Assembly (NCBI GenBank): GCA_947650155.1
Contig: CANSUS010000005.1
Span: 44,841-108,840, forward strand
Direction: 5' to 3'
DNA length: 64,000 nt
DNA from: an uncultured Lachnospiraceae bacterium
Lineage (GTDB): Bacteria; Bacillota; Clostridia; Lachnospirales; Lachnospiraceae
Part shown: in pieces, positions 8,420-18,771 of the stretch
Layout: each line of letters starts with the position of its first letter
Numbering within the stretch: position 1 is the stretch's first letter
Program-made: the position numbers and the translations under genes
Notes under the pieces: model-generated
Databases searched by the model: none
Told to the model about the DNA's origin: nothing
The model's input: only the letters and a program-made list of their open reading frames with translations

Positions 8420-9802
8420 ATGGAAATATATTACGAAGCAGTTTACTTTTTTAATACGAGCATAATGGACGCTTTAACGGCATACTGTCTTGTTGAACTG
8501 GTAAAGCCTTTTCTGGCAAAACACAGTAAGGTATGGCAGGTTGGAGCAGCTTATTTTATGATGATGCAGTTTGTAAGATGGATACCATTGCATATCAGCA
8601 ATTTTACTGCATACAGCCTGGGTATTTTTGCAGCATTTTTCATGATGTATTATTTGGACAGAAAAAACACGGCACAGAAAATTTTTCTTTGTGTAACCTT
8701 TTTTTCTCTGAGAGGATTTTCTTTTGCGATGGAAAACTGTATAGACAAAGAGTATACCAGACTGACTGCAATGCTTCCCGCGTATTTTGAAAGTAAGTGG
8801 CAGCAGTTTGGTCTTTTCATGATAGATTGTCTGCAGGATATTGTACTTAGCTTTGTGTTTCTTATGTTTGTAGTTTCCCGTGTGAAAAAAAACTATATTT
8901 ATAAACAGTTTATTATGACAAAAAAGGAAATGTTCATGTTGATGATTCCTTCTTTATCGGCAATGTTAGGATACGTCATATTGAAATATTATGATAATCT
9001 TTACACGGCGGCAACGGGAGAGAGCCTGTATTATGTACATGGATTCTATAATTTGATCTGCTTTTTCTATTATGGCATTTCCCTTGCCGCGATCTTGGTA
9101 TTTATCAGTCTGCATCAGGATCTGAAACGCAGACAGATCGAAGAAGGGCAGTATGCGGTTCTGGCCTCGCAGGCTGCAAATATGGAAAATCATATTGCAG
9201 AAGTGGAAAAGCTGTACCGTGATATCAGGAGTTTAAAGCATGATATGGAAAATCATGTGATGGTATTGGAGGGATTGTATCAAAAGAATGAAATAAGGGA
9301 AGCAAAGGAATATGCAAAAAATCTGCGGGAACAGCTGCGGGACAGCACATTTACCGTGAAAAGCGGAAATCCTGTTACGGATGTGATTTTAACGGAAAAG
9401 GGCAAAAAGATGGAAGAAGCGGGCATCTCGTTTCAATGCGATTTTCACTATCCGGAAGGGACAAAAGTGGATGCATTTGATATCAGCGTTATTTTAAATA
9501 ATGCGCTGGCTAATGCGATAGAGGCAGTGGAAGAGACCGCGAAATGCAGGGACATAAAAGAATTGTGTATTACGCTTGCTTCTTACAGAAAAAAGAACGT
9601 TTATATGATAGAGATCAGAAACAGTTTTTATGGCGAACTTGTAAGAGACGAGGATCAGCTCCCCGTAACGACAAAAAAAGGAGAGGGACACGGATTCGGA
9701 TTGGCAAATATAAAAAAGGTGGCGCAGAAATACTGCGGGGATGTGGAGATCGAATGCGGTAACGGCGAATGTGTGGTAAACGTAATGCTGCTTGTGTGCT
9801 GA
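8420..9802 (+). CDS. GHKL-type sensor histidine kinase (AgrC-like)
   Basis: A 460-residue kinase whose N-terminal half (residues about 10-235) holds six or so membrane helices. A short coiled-coil linker leads to the H-box RSLKHDMENH, with H274 as the probable phosphorylated residue. The ATP-binding domain has the N-box NNALANAIEA and the G-box GHGFGLANIKKV at the C terminus, and lacks a separate HisKA domain, as is usual for the AgrC/CitA-like HPK10 group. It is cotranscribed with the LytTR regulator and should phosphorylate it. Confidence 0.9.
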   Translation: MEIYYEAVYFFNTSIMDALTAYCLVELVKPFLAKHSKVWQVGAAYFMMMQFVRWIPLHISNFTAYSLGIFAAFFMMYYLDRKNTAQKIFLCVTFFSLRGFSFAMENCIDKEYTRLTAMLPAYFESKWQQFGLFMIDCLQDIVLSFVFLMFVVSRVKKNYIYKQFIMTKKEMFMLMIPSLSAMLGYVILKYYDNLYTAATGESLYYVHGFYNLICFFYYGISLAAILVFISLHQDLKRRQIEEGQYAVLASQAANMENHIAEVEKLYRDIRSLKHDMENHVMVLEGLYQKNEIREAKEYAKNLREQLRDSTFTVKSGNPVTDVILTEKGKKMEEAGISFQCDFHYPEGTKVDAFDISVILNNALANAIEAVEETAKCRDIKELCITLASYRKKNVYMIEIRNSFYGELVRDEDQLPVTTKKGEGHGFGLANIKKVAQKYCGDVEIECGNGECVVNVMLLVC

Positions 9803-9965
9803 AAAAGGGTTTCACAACGAAAATAAGTCGGTTGGTACCATTCATATAAAACGGAAAAAAGAGAGTTCCGATATAAAATATAAGAGGGGTATCTCGGATC
9901 ATATCAGAGGCTGGGAGTGTTGGGAAAATGAAAATGCCGCCTGCGCGGCGGAAGGAGAGGATCAC

Positions 9966-10790
9966 ATGAAAATAGGCGGAATGAACAGCGTCAGCGCACC
10001 TGTAATGGGAGCAGGACAGCAAACGGACGCTTTGTCACGATCATTGCAAAAGCAGATTGAAGATGTGAAAAAACAGCTGCAGGAGATTTCATCTGACAAG
10101 AATATGAGCGATGAAGAAAAGATGAAAAAACGTCAGGAACTGCAAAAAAAGATGACGGATTTAAATCAGCAGTTGAAACAGCATCAGATGGAACAAAAAA
10201 GAGAAGCAAGAGAAAAGACAAAGAAAGAAAAAGAGTCTTCTATGGAAGACATGCTTGGAGGAAGAAGTTCACAGGGCGCAAAAGGCGGGACGAAGAGCGC
10301 TGTACTTTCTACGGGAAGCATGCAGTCCATAATCTCGGCGGATTGTTCCATGAAGCAGGCAAAAGTTCAGGGCAGAGCAGCCGCGGAAATGAAGGGCAGG
10401 GAAAACGTGCTGGAAGTTGAGATTAAGTTAGACGGTGCGCGTGCCGGTTCCAGTAAGGGAGTCGACGCCAAAAAGGAGCAGCTGGCGGAGACAAGAGAGC
10501 GGCGGATGGGCGTGGAAAGCGCACAGATGCAGACTTTGGTAAAAGCAAATAATGAAGCCGGGAAAGCGGCGGAAGATATGGAGAACACGGAGCAGACAAA
10601 AGACGGTCAAAAGAAGGCCCCAAAAGCGGAAACGAAACAGACAAAAACAGGAGAAAAAACGAAAGACGGCTCGGTGGGGAAAGAGGAAACAAAATCGCTG
10701 CAGAATGAAGAGGAAGCAGGGATGGCGCTTTCAGAGAGACAGGAAGAGGAATCGGAAAGAAGATATACTCATATGGATGTACGGTTATAA
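9966..10790 (+). CDS. FlxA-like family coiled-coil protein
   Basis: A 274-residue, highly charged protein starting MKIGGMNSVSAPVMGAG and continuing into a heptad-like coiled coil (QIEDVKKQLQEISSDKNMSDEEKMKKRQEL, shown in part), the pattern of the FlxA-like family seen in Lachnospiraceae. The C-terminal half is low-complexity and rich in K, E, T and Q. No signal peptide or membrane helix is visible. The ATG at 9966 follows GGAGAGG; longer in-frame starts back to 9792 would overlap the kinase gene and lack a binding site. A small hairpin (CCGCC/GGCGG, around 9940-9955) lies just before the binding site. No flagellar gene is present in the window. Confidence 0.65.
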   Translation: MKIGGMNSVSAPVMGAGQQTDALSRSLQKQIEDVKKQLQEISSDKNMSDEEKMKKRQELQKKMTDLNQQLKQHQMEQKREAREKTKKEKESSMEDMLGGRSSQGAKGGTKSAVLSTGSMQSIISADCSMKQAKVQGRAAAEMKGRENVLEVEIKLDGARAGSSKGVDAKKEQLAETRERRMGVESAQMQTLVKANNEAGKAAEDMENTEQTKDGQKKAPKAETKQTKTGEKTKDGSVGKEETKSLQNEEEAGMALSERQEEESERRYTHMDVRL

Positions 10791-11745
10791 ACAGCAGATT
10801 TATGATGCAGGCGGAGTTTGGCAATTGGGCCAGGCTCCGCCGTGTTCTTTCCCTGTTTGCGTTCAGTATACATGCAGATTCTTCCCGGAAAAATACAGCG
10901 CCGGGACAGGATGCCGACGGATATATCTGCTTTGTACGAAAGAGGATTTTGAATGGTTTATTTCCACGGTCAGACAGGGAGATACAGAAATTAATGTACG
11001 CCTGAAGAATGATCTGATCTTACACGATACTTCCAACTGGGAGAATTGGGCTGATACTCCGCCTGAAAACAAATTCAATCCGATGATTGATTATAATGGA
11101 CATTTTGACGGCGGCGGATTTGCGCTGGAAGGATATTATTCAAACTTTAAAGGAACGTGGCAGGCCTTTATTTTTACAAATTTGGAGGAAAATGCAAGAA
11201 TTACAAACCTGCATATCCGCAATTCCTTTTTTCGTACATCTTTTGAGGACTCCTCCTATGAGAACGATGACGGCAGGACGGATGTAGTGGCCGCTTTCGT
11301 GCTCTGCTTTTCTAATGAAGGCATAATTGAGGGCTGCGATGTTCATGCAAGGGTAATGGGAGCGTGGAACGCAGGAGGTATCGTCGGAATCAATTACGGA
11401 CAGATCAGAGATTGTTGTTTTTCAGGCAGCGTGGAAGCCGGACTTGCGAAAGAAACGGAGGAACCGGAGAATGCGGCTTTCTACCGGGTAAGAGACGGTT
11501 TCCTGGCAGAGTATGTTGGAATCGAACCGACAGAGGAGGATTGGAATGTCTTAGAGAGGGCGCGTTATCTGGCTGCCGAAATCGATAATGCACTGATCAC
11601 TTCTGAAGTACAGAGCGACTGTGAAGAATTTTGCGGAAAGGAAAACTGGGATTTTCCGCTGCTTCACAATCCCTTTGCTGCTGCTCTCTGCTACAGTAAA
11701 GATGCGGAGTGCAGTTCCTATATGCTCTTTACGGGAGCGCAGTAA
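10777..11745 (+). CDS. GLUG-like beta-helix surface protein, 5' end probably frameshifted
   Basis: The well-conserved part begins near 10930 (CTKEDFEWFISTVRQG, then INVRLKNDLIL) and has strand-rich motifs such as YNGHFDGGGFALEGYY, ITNLHIRNSFF and AGGIVGINYGQIRDCCFSG, typical of GLUG-type secreted adhesin-like proteins. In the same frame the upstream part is cysteine-rich and unconvincing. In the +1 frame, an ATG at 10802 gives a signal-peptide-like N terminus (RLRRVLSLFAFSIHA) ending DADGYIC exactly where the conserved part starts, so one base seems to be missing near 10930. The start is therefore uncertain and the gene may be a pseudogene. It follows the FlxA-like gene directly. Confidence 0.5.
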   Translation: MYGYKQQIYDAGGVWQLGQAPPCSFPVCVQYTCRFFPEKYSAGTGCRRIYLLCTKEDFEWFISTVRQGDTEINVRLKNDLILHDTSNWENWADTPPENKFNPMIDYNGHFDGGGFALEGYYSNFKGTWQAFIFTNLEENARITNLHIRNSFFRTSFEDSSYENDDGRTDVVAAFVLCFSNEGIIEGCDVHARVMGAWNAGGIVGINYGQIRDCCFSGSVEAGLAKETEEPENAAFYRVRDGFLAEYVGIEPTEEDWNVLERARYLAAEIDNALITSEVQSDCEEFCGKENWDFPLLHNPFAAALCYSKDAECSSYMLFTGAQ

Positions 11746-11878
11746 GATGCTTTAGTAATCACAAAATCTAAAAAAAATATTAAATTGATAATATTGGAAG
11801 AAAATGAGAAAACAAGAGATATAAAGAGAAAAAAGAAGTAAATGAAAGAAAAAGTGTGCGTATAGGATGTGGATGCGT

Positions 11879-11907
11879 TTGCATCCTCACGCATATAAAA
11901 CTAATAT
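11879..11907 (+). promoter_or_regulatory. SigA-type promoter of groESL
   Basis: TTGCAT (11879-11884), a 17-base spacer and TAATAT (11902-11907) lie immediately upstream of the CIRCE operator, the usual arrangement for HrcA-repressed chaperonin operons. The preceding GGATGC-GTTT-GCATCC inverted repeat overlaps the -35. The rest of the 11746-11989 gap is AT-rich with no further gene. Confidence 0.6.
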
Positions 11908-11918
11908 ATGATTATCGT

Positions 11919-11945
11919 TTAGCACTCGATCAAGATGAGTGCTAA
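11919..11945 (+). promoter_or_regulatory. CIRCE operator (HrcA binding site)
   Basis: A perfect consensus TTAGCACTC-N9-GAGTGCTAA. In Firmicutes the heat-shock repressor HrcA binds this element. It sits between the promoter and groES, at the likely transcript start. Confidence 0.97.
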
Positions 11946-11989
11946 CAAATCGCAAAAAAAGACATTGATATATAAGGAGGCAATTTGTT

Positions 11990-12274
11990 ATGAAATTAGT
12001 ACCATTAGGCGACAGAGTCGTATTAAAGCAGTTAGTTGCAGAAGAGACTACAAAGTCTGGAATCGTCCTTCCGGGGCAGAATAAAGAAAAACCCCAGCAG
12101 GCGGAAGTAATTGCGGTAGGCCCGGGCGGAGTGATCGACGGCAAAGAAGTAAAGATGGAAGTGAAAGTTGGAGACAACGTAATTTATTCCAAATATGCAG
12201 GTACGGATGTAAAGATTGAAGAAGACGAGTACATCATTGTAAAGCAGAGCGATATTTTAGCAATTTTAGCGTAA
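11990..12274 (+). CDS. groES: Co-chaperonin GroES
   Basis: The 94-residue co-chaperonin caps the GroEL ring. Typical features are MKLVPLGDRVVLK at the N terminus, the mobile loop (EETTKSGIVLPG) and the C-terminal VGDNVIYSKYAGTDVK. AAGGAGG lies 8-9 bases before the ATG. It is the first gene of the groESL operon, under CIRCE/HrcA heat-shock control. Confidence 0.98.
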   Translation: MKLVPLGDRVVLKQLVAEETTKSGIVLPGQNKEKPQQAEVIAVGPGGVIDGKEVKMEVKVGDNVIYSKYAGTDVKIEEDEYIIVKQSDILAILA

Positions 12275-12310
12275 CAGCACGAAAATAATACTTTAAAAAT
12301 TTTAATGTAA

Positions 12311-13954
<1,644 letters not shown>

Positions 13955-13979
13955 GTAACGTAAAAGAACAGTGAAAGGT

Positions 13980-14016
13980 AAAATCGGCAGAGCGTACAGC
14001 TTTGCCGATTTTTTAA
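13980..14016 (+). terminator. Intrinsic terminator of groESL
   Basis: AAAATCGGCA (13980-13989) pairs with TGCCGATTTT, with a T-rich tail, ending 24 bases before the next gene. Confidence 0.88.
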
Positions 14017-14040
14017 ATACTGCTGAAGGAAAGAGAGTAT

Positions 14041-14715
14041 ATGGCTTATAAGATCTTGATGATAGATGATGATACAGAACTTCTTAAAATGCTGAAAAAA
14101 TATTTTGAAATGAAGAAGTATGAAGTTATTACGGCGGAGAATGGCGCAGAGGGATTACATAAAATGAAACTGCAGCCGGATCTCATACTGCTGGACGTCA
14201 ATATGCCGAAAATTGACGGGATAGAACTGTGCCGAAAGATACGGGACAAGACGGATTGTCCCATTTTGTTTTTGACGGCGCGGGTAGAAGAGCAGGATAT
14301 TGTGAACGGGCTTTCCTCGGGCGGCGATGATTATATTTTAAAGCCTTTTAGTCTGAAGGAACTTGACGCAAGGATTACAGCGCACTTAAAACGGGAAGTA
14401 CGCCGTAAAAACAGAACGGAATGTTGTTTTTCAGGCGAGCTGGTTATCGATTATAAGGCAAAGACCGTGCAGGTTCACGCAGACTATCTGGAACTTACGA
14501 AACTGGAATACGAGATTATGGAATTTCTGTCCATGAATCCGGGAATGGTTTTTGATAAAGAGAGAATATATGAAAAGGTCTGCGGATTCGATGCAGAGGG
14601 AGACAGCAGGGTAATTACGGAACTGATCCGAAGAATCAGAAAAAAGCTGCAGCAGTATACAGAAACGGAATATATTGAGACCGTATGGGGGATGGGATAC
14701 CGATGGATAAAATAA
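14041..14715 (+). CDS. OmpR/PhoB-family response regulator
   Basis: A 224-residue regulator with a receiver domain (IDDD acid cluster, phospho-acceptor D52 in LLDVNMPK, LKPF lysine) and a C-terminal winged-helix DNA-binding domain (LTKLEYEIMEFLSMNPG, VITELIRRIRKKL, YIETVWGMGYRW). It overlaps the histidine kinase gene by 13 bases, and the pair is followed by a three-gene ABC exporter, the usual setting for sensors of envelope stress or antimicrobial peptides. The start follows a weak GGAAAGAGAG site. Confidence 0.93.
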   Translation: MAYKILMIDDDTELLKMLKKYFEMKKYEVITAENGAEGLHKMKLQPDLILLDVNMPKIDGIELCRKIRDKTDCPILFLTARVEEQDIVNGLSSGGDDYILKPFSLKELDARITAHLKREVRRKNRTECCFSGELVIDYKAKTVQVHADYLELTKLEYEIMEFLSMNPGMVFDKERIYEKVCGFDAEGDSRVITELIRRIRKKLQQYTETEYIETVWGMGYRWIK

Positions 14716-15884
14716 GAAATCTTTCCGTGAGAAAAACAATTATATTATATATGGCGGCAGCCTTATTCGTCAGTTTTTTACTCTCGGCAGTCATTGCCGG
14801 AATTGCGCAGCGCGCACAGATGCATGTCTGGTGGAATTATGTGGACCAGGAGGCATATTTTAAAGCAGTGCAAAGGGAAGGACCCTATTATGTCACAGAT
14901 ATTGCAAGACCGGCCGAACAGGAAATGACACGGTCGGATTTATTTGTTTCAGAGCTTTGTGATTTTTTACAGACGTATACTGTATTGATATTGTCTATGA
15001 TCGGAAGCTGTGCCGCGGTTTTTCTTTTTTTTCGGAACAAGCTGAAAAAACCGATTGAGGAATTGGGACGGGCCGCGAAAAAAATTGCCGAAAATCAGCT
15101 GGATTTTACCATTTCCTATGAAAATAAGGATGAAATGGGCGTACTTTGCAGGGAGTTTGAGCGAATGCGGGGAGAACTTGCCAGAAATAATCAGATACTA
15201 TGGAAAACGATTGAGGAGGAAAAAATGCTGCGGGCGGCAATTGCCCACGATATACGATCGCCTTTGTCTGTTCTGAAAGGATATCAGGAAATGCTGACGG
15301 AGTATCTGCCAAATGCAGATATCGATATGGAACAGGCAATGGAAATGTTGTCGGAAAGCAGGCGTCAGATTGATCGTATGGATGCTTTTGTAGAAACCAT
15401 GCGGAAACTGAACAGTTTGGAGAGCAGAGAGCCGGTTCTTTCAGAGATCTCCGCCAAAGAATTGGAGGCGGAAATCCGGGCTGAACTCGCCGTTTTGGAA
15501 AAAGAGTATGGGAAACAATCTATTTTGCAGGCGCCGGCATCAAAGGAAAGCTTTTTCGGAGATAAGGAAATGATCCTGGAGGTAACGGAAAATCTGTTGT
15601 CAAATGCCTTTCGTTATAGTCAGCGTCAAATCGTAGTTATGATACGGACAGGGTATTCAGAATTAAGCGTCTGCGTCAGGGATGACGGCGGCGGTTTCGA
15701 GGAAGACGCAGAAAAAATTACGGAAGCGTTTCATGGGCGAAATGTGAAAGACAGTCTGAAACACGCAGGAATCGGAATGTATATCAGCAGGCTGTATTGT
15801 GAAAAGCATGGGGGAAATTTAGTTCTTAAAAACGAGGAACAGGGAGGGGCTGTCGTGACAGCAACATTCCGCCGGATTGGATAA
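14703..15884 (+). CDS. Sensor histidine kinase (HAMP-HisKA-HATPase)
   Basis: A 393-residue kinase with a first membrane helix near residues 15-35, an extracytoplasmic loop of about 50 residues, a second helix (TVLILSMIGSCAAVFLFF), a HAMP domain (LKKPIEELGRAAKKIAENQLDF), HisKA with H182 in AIAHDIRSPLSVLKG, and HATPase motifs NLLSNAFRYS, DDGGGF and GIGMYIS. ATG 14703 is preferred to 14685 because of the GGGGGATGGG site before it; it overlaps the regulator gene by 13 bases and implies translational coupling. It probably controls the ABC exporter downstream. Confidence 0.92.
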   Translation: MDKIRNLSVRKTIILYMAAALFVSFLLSAVIAGIAQRAQMHVWWNYVDQEAYFKAVQREGPYYVTDIARPAEQEMTRSDLFVSELCDFLQTYTVLILSMIGSCAAVFLFFRNKLKKPIEELGRAAKKIAENQLDFTISYENKDEMGVLCREFERMRGELARNNQILWKTIEEEKMLRAAIAHDIRSPLSVLKGYQEMLTEYLPNADIDMEQAMEMLSESRRQIDRMDAFVETMRKLNSLESREPVLSEISAKELEAEIRAELAVLEKEYGKQSILQAPASKESFFGDKEMILEVTENLLSNAFRYSQRQIVVMIRTGYSELSVCVRDDGGGFEEDAEKITEAFHGRNVKDSLKHAGIGMYISRLYCEKHGGNLVLKNEEQGGAVVTATFRRIG

Positions 15885-15953
15885 AAAATTTTTCATTGTC
15901 TTTTTGTTGTGATTTCTTTTTTATAATGAAATCACTAAGAAAAAGGAGGCAGA

Positions 15954-17021
15954 ATGATGTGGTCGATTTTGAAAAGAGAGGTAAAAAATGATATGAAAAA
16001 CCCTCTGCTCTGGCTTGGCGCCGCAATTGGCGTTTTAATGATATTTCAAAATACAGGTCCTTATTTGAATACCTGTTATCTAAAAGAAGGGGAAATTATT
16101 GTGAACGATTATCCGGAGACTGTTCATGAAGGGGACGTTTATGAGGGATATTTGCCAACCGAAAAAGAGCTGAGACGGGAAATGTGGGAAGAAAAAATAC
16201 GGGAAGTCCTGATTGACGAAATGGAGATGGACGATGCGCAGGCCCGGTCTGTTATTGATGAGATGAAGGGAATGGATATTGCGGCAGCCTGCAGGTATCT
16301 GGAAAAATATGATTTTATAGATGGACGATATTATTACATCAATACCGCTTACCATAAAGGAACGAGCGAAGAAATCAATTCTTACCTTGCAGAGAAATTG
16401 GGAAACAGGACATTTTCGTTTTATTTTTCAAGAAAATTTGCCGATTTCGCGGGGCTGTTTATGGGATTCTTTGCAACGGTTTTATTGTCTGTTCTATTTC
16501 TGCAGGATACGAGGAGGAGCACCTATGAGCTTCTTCATACAAAGCCTGTCAGCGCGGGAAAATATCTGTCAGGTAAAGTGGGCGGCGGCTTTGCGGTCTG
16601 TTTGATTGTACTTGCGCTCTTAAATCTGATCTTCTTTTGTCTGTGTGCTGTATCAGCGGGAAAAAGCGGATTTGAAGTACGTTTGACGGACTTTCTGCTG
16701 GCATCCTGTTTTTACATCCTGCCCAATATGTTTATGATTGTAAGCGTCTATAGTCTGATTTCAATGGTATTTAAGAGTCCGCTGCCCGCAGTGCCGCTTT
16801 TGTTTCTTTATATGGTATATTCCAATATGGGAAGCAGGAATGCGGAAGGTCTTTACGGATATTATGGCAGACCGTTAGCGATTATGGTGCGGTTTCCGGG
16901 AACCTTTTTTGATACTGCCCCTCCTCCGCTTGTATTGCTGAATCAGAGTTTTCTGATCTTAGCCGCTGTCTGTATTATTTTCATATCGATGCAGATCTGG
17001 AAAAGGAGGCGGGTATATTGA
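15954..17021 (+). CDS. ABC exporter permease (ABC-2-like), large
   Basis: A 355-residue membrane protein with one N-terminal helix (WLGAAIGVLMIF), an extracytoplasmic domain of roughly 120 residues rich in charged residues, then five or six helices from about residue 165 (FAGLFMGFFATVLLSVLFL onward), resembling ABC-2-type permeases. An AAAGGAGG site lies 5 bases before the ATG, and a TATAAT (15922-15927) upstream could be a separate promoter. Its stop overlaps the next gene by four bases (TTGA). Together with the next two genes it forms an exporter likely controlled by the preceding two-component system; its substrate is unknown. Confidence 0.75.
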   Translation: MMWSILKREVKNDMKNPLLWLGAAIGVLMIFQNTGPYLNTCYLKEGEIIVNDYPETVHEGDVYEGYLPTEKELRREMWEEKIREVLIDEMEMDDAQARSVIDEMKGMDIAAACRYLEKYDFIDGRYYYINTAYHKGTSEEINSYLAEKLGNRTFSFYFSRKFADFAGLFMGFFATVLLSVLFLQDTRRSTYELLHTKPVSAGKYLSGKVGGGFAVCLIVLALLNLIFFCLCAVSAGKSGFEVRLTDFLLASCFYILPNMFMIVSVYSLISMVFKSPLPAVPLLFLYMVYSNMGSRNAEGLYGYYGRPLAIMVRFPGTFFDTAPPPLVLLNQSFLILAAVCIIFISMQIWKRRRVY

Positions 17022-17689
17022 AGCAGGAAATAAAAATCTCCCTTCCGTTTTATAAACAAGCCTATGCGGTATTTTTTATTGTGATCTTAAGTCTTGTCCG
17101 GGGAGTGACCTATTCTGATGAAATAGGAATTGCTTTAGAAGCGCCAATGGCGGTACTTGCTTTTACATTCTGCGCAGACACCTATACGCAGGAGATTGTC
17201 GGCAGGCGGTCGGAAATCTGGCGGCTGTACCCGATGAAAAAGAGAATCCGCTCTGTTAACAGAAGGATTGTGATACAGGAAATATTTTTACTGTCCGCTG
17301 CAGGCGTCGGATATGGATTGTTTTTTTTGTTTCAAAATCCGGGGACGGCTGATATAGGGCAAAATGGACTGGAAAAAGAAATCTGCCGGTTTTTCGTATA
17401 CTTTGCTGCCGTCGCAGTTACAATTGGATTCTGGGGGCTTTTATCCAATGTGCTTTCCTGCCTGTTTCGGAATATGTGGGTAGGAATCGGAGGCTGTCTG
17501 TTCGTGTGGCTGACGACCAATTCCAGCATCGGAGACAGATATTTCGGAGCATGGAATCTGTTTTCCTATACATTCAGAAAGTTAGAAAACGGCGGCGATT
17601 TTAGCTGGCTGTGTGGGAAAATGGTATGTATTTGTATTGGAATAATGACGGTGGCGGCGCTGCCTGAAATCATGGAGAAAAGAGGCTGA
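17018..17689 (+). CDS. ABC exporter permease, small
   Basis: A 223-residue protein with six predicted membrane helices, unrelated in sequence to the preceding permease but encoded between it and the ATPase. It starts at a TTG that overlaps the upstream TGA stop, with AAAGGAGG (17002-17009) 8 bases before it. It is most likely the second membrane subunit of the same exporter. The family was not recognised beyond that. Confidence 0.7.
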   Translation: MKQEIKISLPFYKQAYAVFFIVILSLVRGVTYSDEIGIALEAPMAVLAFTFCADTYTQEIVGRRSEIWRLYPMKKRIRSVNRRIVIQEIFLLSAAGVGYGLFFLFQNPGTADIGQNGLEKEICRFFVYFAAVAVTIGFWGLLSNVLSCLFRNMWVGIGGCLFVWLTTNSSIGDRYFGAWNLFSYTFRKLENGGDFSWLCGKMVCICIGIMTVAALPEIMEKRG

Positions 17690-17693
17690 TATA

Positions 17694-18569
17694 ATGGGAA
17701 TGAAAATAGAGGATTTAACAGTAACATTTAAGAATAAAGTAACGGCAGTCGATTATGCCAGTCTGGAAATTCCAAAGGGAATTTTTGGGCTGTTAGGGGA
17801 AAACGGAGCGGGAAAAACAACGCTGATGAGGGTGCTTACAACTGTATTACCGCCAACCGGCGGAACAGTAACCCTGGATGGAATACTTTACAACAAGGGG
17901 AATTATGAAAAAATACAAAGAAAGATAGGATATCTGCCGCAGGAAGTTGATCTGTACCCAAACCTGACAGTGCAGGAATGTCTGGAATATATGGGGGATT
18001 TATCGGGGATCTCCAGACAGGTATGTAAAGAACGTATCCGATATTTCCTTGAAAAGACCAGTCTGTCGGAGCATCGTAAGAAGAAAATGAAACAATTATC
18101 CGGCGGCATGAAGCGGAGAGTCGGACTTGTTCAGGCGCTTTTAAACGAGCCGGAATTTTTAATCGTGGACGAACCGACAACGGGGTTAGATCCTGAAGAA
18201 CGTATCCGTATCCGAAATCTGCTGGTTGATTTTTCGGAGGAACGTACTGTTTTGTTCTCCACCCATGTGGTGGAAGATCTGGCGGCGACCTGCAATCGGC
18301 TTGCAGTTATGAAGAAAGGAAAATTTCTTTATTCCGGGAACATGAAAGACCTGCTGGAACAGGCAGAGGGCCGCGTCTGGATTTGTAAAACGGCGGAGGA
18401 AACAATGGCGAGAAAGCTGGAAAAAAATTATATTGTTTCATCGAAACAATATGTGGGTAACGAACTGCAGATGAAACTCATCAGTGAAACACAGCCTGAA
18501 ACGGAATGCCGCTCCTGTGAGGCAACGCTTGAAGACGCATATATTTATATGACACACATGGTACAATAA
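17694..18569 (+). CDS. ABC exporter ATP-binding protein
   Basis: A 291-residue nucleotide-binding subunit with Walker A GENGAGKTT, Q-loop LPQEVDLYPNLT, signature LSGGMKRRVGL, Walker B FLIVDEPTTGLDP and the H-loop STHVVED. A C-terminal extension of about 80 residues is typical of exporter ATPases of the BcrA/multidrug type. It starts 4 bases after the small permease gene and should energise the two permeases. Confidence 0.9.
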   Translation: MGMKIEDLTVTFKNKVTAVDYASLEIPKGIFGLLGENGAGKTTLMRVLTTVLPPTGGTVTLDGILYNKGNYEKIQRKIGYLPQEVDLYPNLTVQECLEYMGDLSGISRQVCKERIRYFLEKTSLSEHRKKKMKQLSGGMKRRVGLVQALLNEPEFLIVDEPTTGLDPEERIRIRNLLVDFSEERTVLFSTHVVEDLAATCNRLAVMKKGKFLYSGNMKDLLEQAEGRVWICKTAEETMARKLEKNYIVSSKQYVGNELQMKLISETQPETECRSCEATLEDAYIYMTHMVQ

Positions 18570-18592
18570 CATTCCTTTTTTTCAGAAATACT

Positions 18593-18621
18593 TTGACTTC
18601 CTTTCACAAAGATAATATAAT
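18593..18621 (+). promoter_or_regulatory. SigA-type promoter of apt
   Basis: TTGACT (18593-18598), a 17-base spacer and a perfect TATAAT (18616-18621). It gives a leader of about 145 bases before the apt start. Confidence 0.8.
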
Positions 18622-18636
18622 TAGGATTAACCATCA

Positions 18637-18674
18637 GGATACTGTTTACATATTTGTAAAATTGTATCCTTTTA
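18637..18674 (+). other. Hairpin in the apt leader, possible attenuator
   Basis: GGATAC (18637-18642) pairs with GTATCC (18664-18669), and inside it TTTAC pairs with GTAAA. The hairpin is followed by TTTTAT, so it could act as a weak terminator within the apt leader. No known purine or PRPP riboswitch consensus was recognised. Confidence 0.35.
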
Positions 18675-18771
18675 TCAATTCAAGAGGACAAAAAGCAGGC
18701 AATGCATTATATTACAAAAAGCAGTGTCCTATTTTGAGAAAGATTTCAAAGCGGGAAAGGACAGAAGGAAC

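Noticed and set aside
10552..10776. Upstream extension of the GLUG-like frame inside the FlxA-like gene
   Set aside because: It is an arginine/lysine-rich shadow of the FlxA-like gene in another frame, with no start site.
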